DNA of 64,000 bases from NCBI RefSeq assembly GCF_021184045.1, contig NZ_CP073710.1:682001-746000 (forward strand). Reading direction: 5' to 3'. The number at the start of each line of letters is the position of its first letter. The stretch's first letter is position 1. This DNA comes from Methanococcoides orientis (lineage in GTDB: Archaea; Halobacteriota; Methanosarcinia; Methanosarcinales; Methanosarcinaceae). A program made the position numbers and the translations under genes. The notes under the pieces were generated by a model, which was given only the letters and a program-made list of their open reading frames with translations, searched no databases and was not told the origin of the DNA. Below, one piece after another: positions 63,546-64,000 of the stretch.

Positions 63546-64000
63546 ATGAGTCACAAAGAAATCAAGTATATTCCGAGGAATCTAAAAGACCTTCTTATTG
63601 AGATGAAGGATACTTCGGAACTGATGGTAGATCTTGCTTATTCTGCAATGGTATATGATGACGAGGATATTTCTGAAGAAGTACTTCATCTTGAAGAACG
63701 GATGGACACTCTTCATTACCATATGAAAATGGCCGCAATGTTAAGCACACGCCGTATCGATGAAGCAGAAGATATGGTAGGTGTTCTTCAGGTGGCAGCA
63801 TCCGCCGAGACCATTGCCAACGCAGCCGGTGATATCGCAAAGATCGTAGAGATGGATCTCGGTATCCCTCTTGAGCTTAAACTTGGTCTCAGGGAAGCCG
63901 AAGAGACAATTGTAAAGGCGACTGTCAATGAGAATTCCGATATGTGTGGACGTACCCTTGAAGACCTTGAACTTGAGGTCGAGACTGGTATGTGGGTAAT
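63546..64000 (+). CDS. PhoU-domain protein, possibly with TrkA-C domain, 3' end outside window
   Basis: The first 151 codons are visible. The protein begins MSHKEIKYIPRNLKDLLIEM and has a PhoU-like helical bundle: DTSELMVDLAYSAMVYDDED, EERMDTLHYHMKMAAML and SAETIANAAGDIAKIVEMD, up to about residue 100. After that, GRTLEDLELEVETGMWV is the start of a TrkA-C/RCK-C-like domain. Such PhoU-TrkA-C proteins accompany ion transporters in archaea and probably gate them. The end is cut by the window. Confidence 0.82.
   Translation, partial: MSHKEIKYIPRNLKDLLIEMKDTSELMVDLAYSAMVYDDEDISEEVLHLEERMDTLHYHMKMAAMLSTRRIDEAEDMVGVLQVAASAETIANAAGDIAKIVEMDLGIPLELKLGLREAEETIVKATVNENSDMCGRTLEDLELEVETGMWV

Noticed and set aside
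1-64000. CRISPR array expected because of the Cas1 fragment
   Set aside because: No regularly spaced direct repeats of 25-40 bp were seen in the window by reading.
1-64000. tRNA or rRNA genes and transposons as borders of the defence island
   Set aside because: I found no cloverleaf-like sequence with a GTTCRA-type T loop, no rRNA stretch, and no transposase or integrase frame; a tRNAscan or Infernal run would be needed to exclude tRNAs fully.

Overview
The window reads as chromosomal DNA of a methylotrophic methanogen of the Methanosarcinaceae (Methanolobus or Methanococcoides type). The evidence is a methanogenesis marker protein 11 gene, archaeal pst, pyrC and iorAB-paaK genes, a RAD55-family ATPase, a PGF-CTERM surface protein, many PAS histidine kinases, and archaeal TATA boxes with GGTG/GGAGG ribosome binding sites. 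The genus is an inference. I saw no rRNA, tRNA, CRISPR array or intact insertion sequence.

Layout. 1-3.1 kb: end of a MarR-type regulator, methanogenesis marker 11, and an overlapping IorA-like TPP enzyme without ferredoxin domains. 3.1-6.6 kb: an APC permease and an amidase around a small gene graveyard (surface-protein tail and a Cas1 C-terminus). 6.6-13.3 kb: an expanded set of DUF4386 membrane proteins with a zinc-less alcohol dehydrogenase, partly duplicated and partly broken. 13.6-16.2 kb: lactonase-like hydrolase, CPBP protein and endonuclease V. 16.3-20.4 kb: pstSCAB-phoU on the minus strand. 20.7-26.9 kb: pyrC, a RAD55-like ATPase, DUF1614, several very small zinc-ribbon or unknown proteins, DUF2227 and its decayed copy. 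27.0-30.9 kb: iorA-iorB-paaK. 31.3-38.0 kb: Na+/solute symporter with a tiny partner, acyltransferase, membrane proteins, GNAT, radical SAM protein. 38.2-47.0 kb: two PAS histidine kinases around a second DUF4386/ADH cluster, then a substrate-binding lipoprotein. 47.2-50.3 kb: GNAT remnant, a cysteine-free MsrA, a PGF-CTERM surface protein. 50.4-62.2 kb: a defence island. 62.3-64.0 kb: two half-size MgtE-like transporters and a PhoU-domain protein cut by the window end.

The defence island holds, on the minus strand, a NYN-OST-HTH nuclease-like protein coupled to an unrecognised 549-residue protein with a winged-helix-like N-terminus. A complete type I restriction-modification operon (hsdR-hsdM-hsdS) diverges from them, followed by a two-gene Hachiman system (HamA nuclease, HamB helicase). 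The promoter of the unrecognised gene carries palindromic repeats on both sides of its TATA box, so that pair looks like a self-regulated unit and is the best candidate here for an undescribed system.

The other notable theme is the DUF4386/ADH family. Two clusters about 30 kb apart share nearly identical genes. Three start regions carry a palindrome of the same design just upstream of the ATG and just downstream of a TATA box, as expected of a repressor operator. One copy has collapsed by deletion between its operator and an internal look-alike sequence, and one ADH copy is cut to 23 codons.
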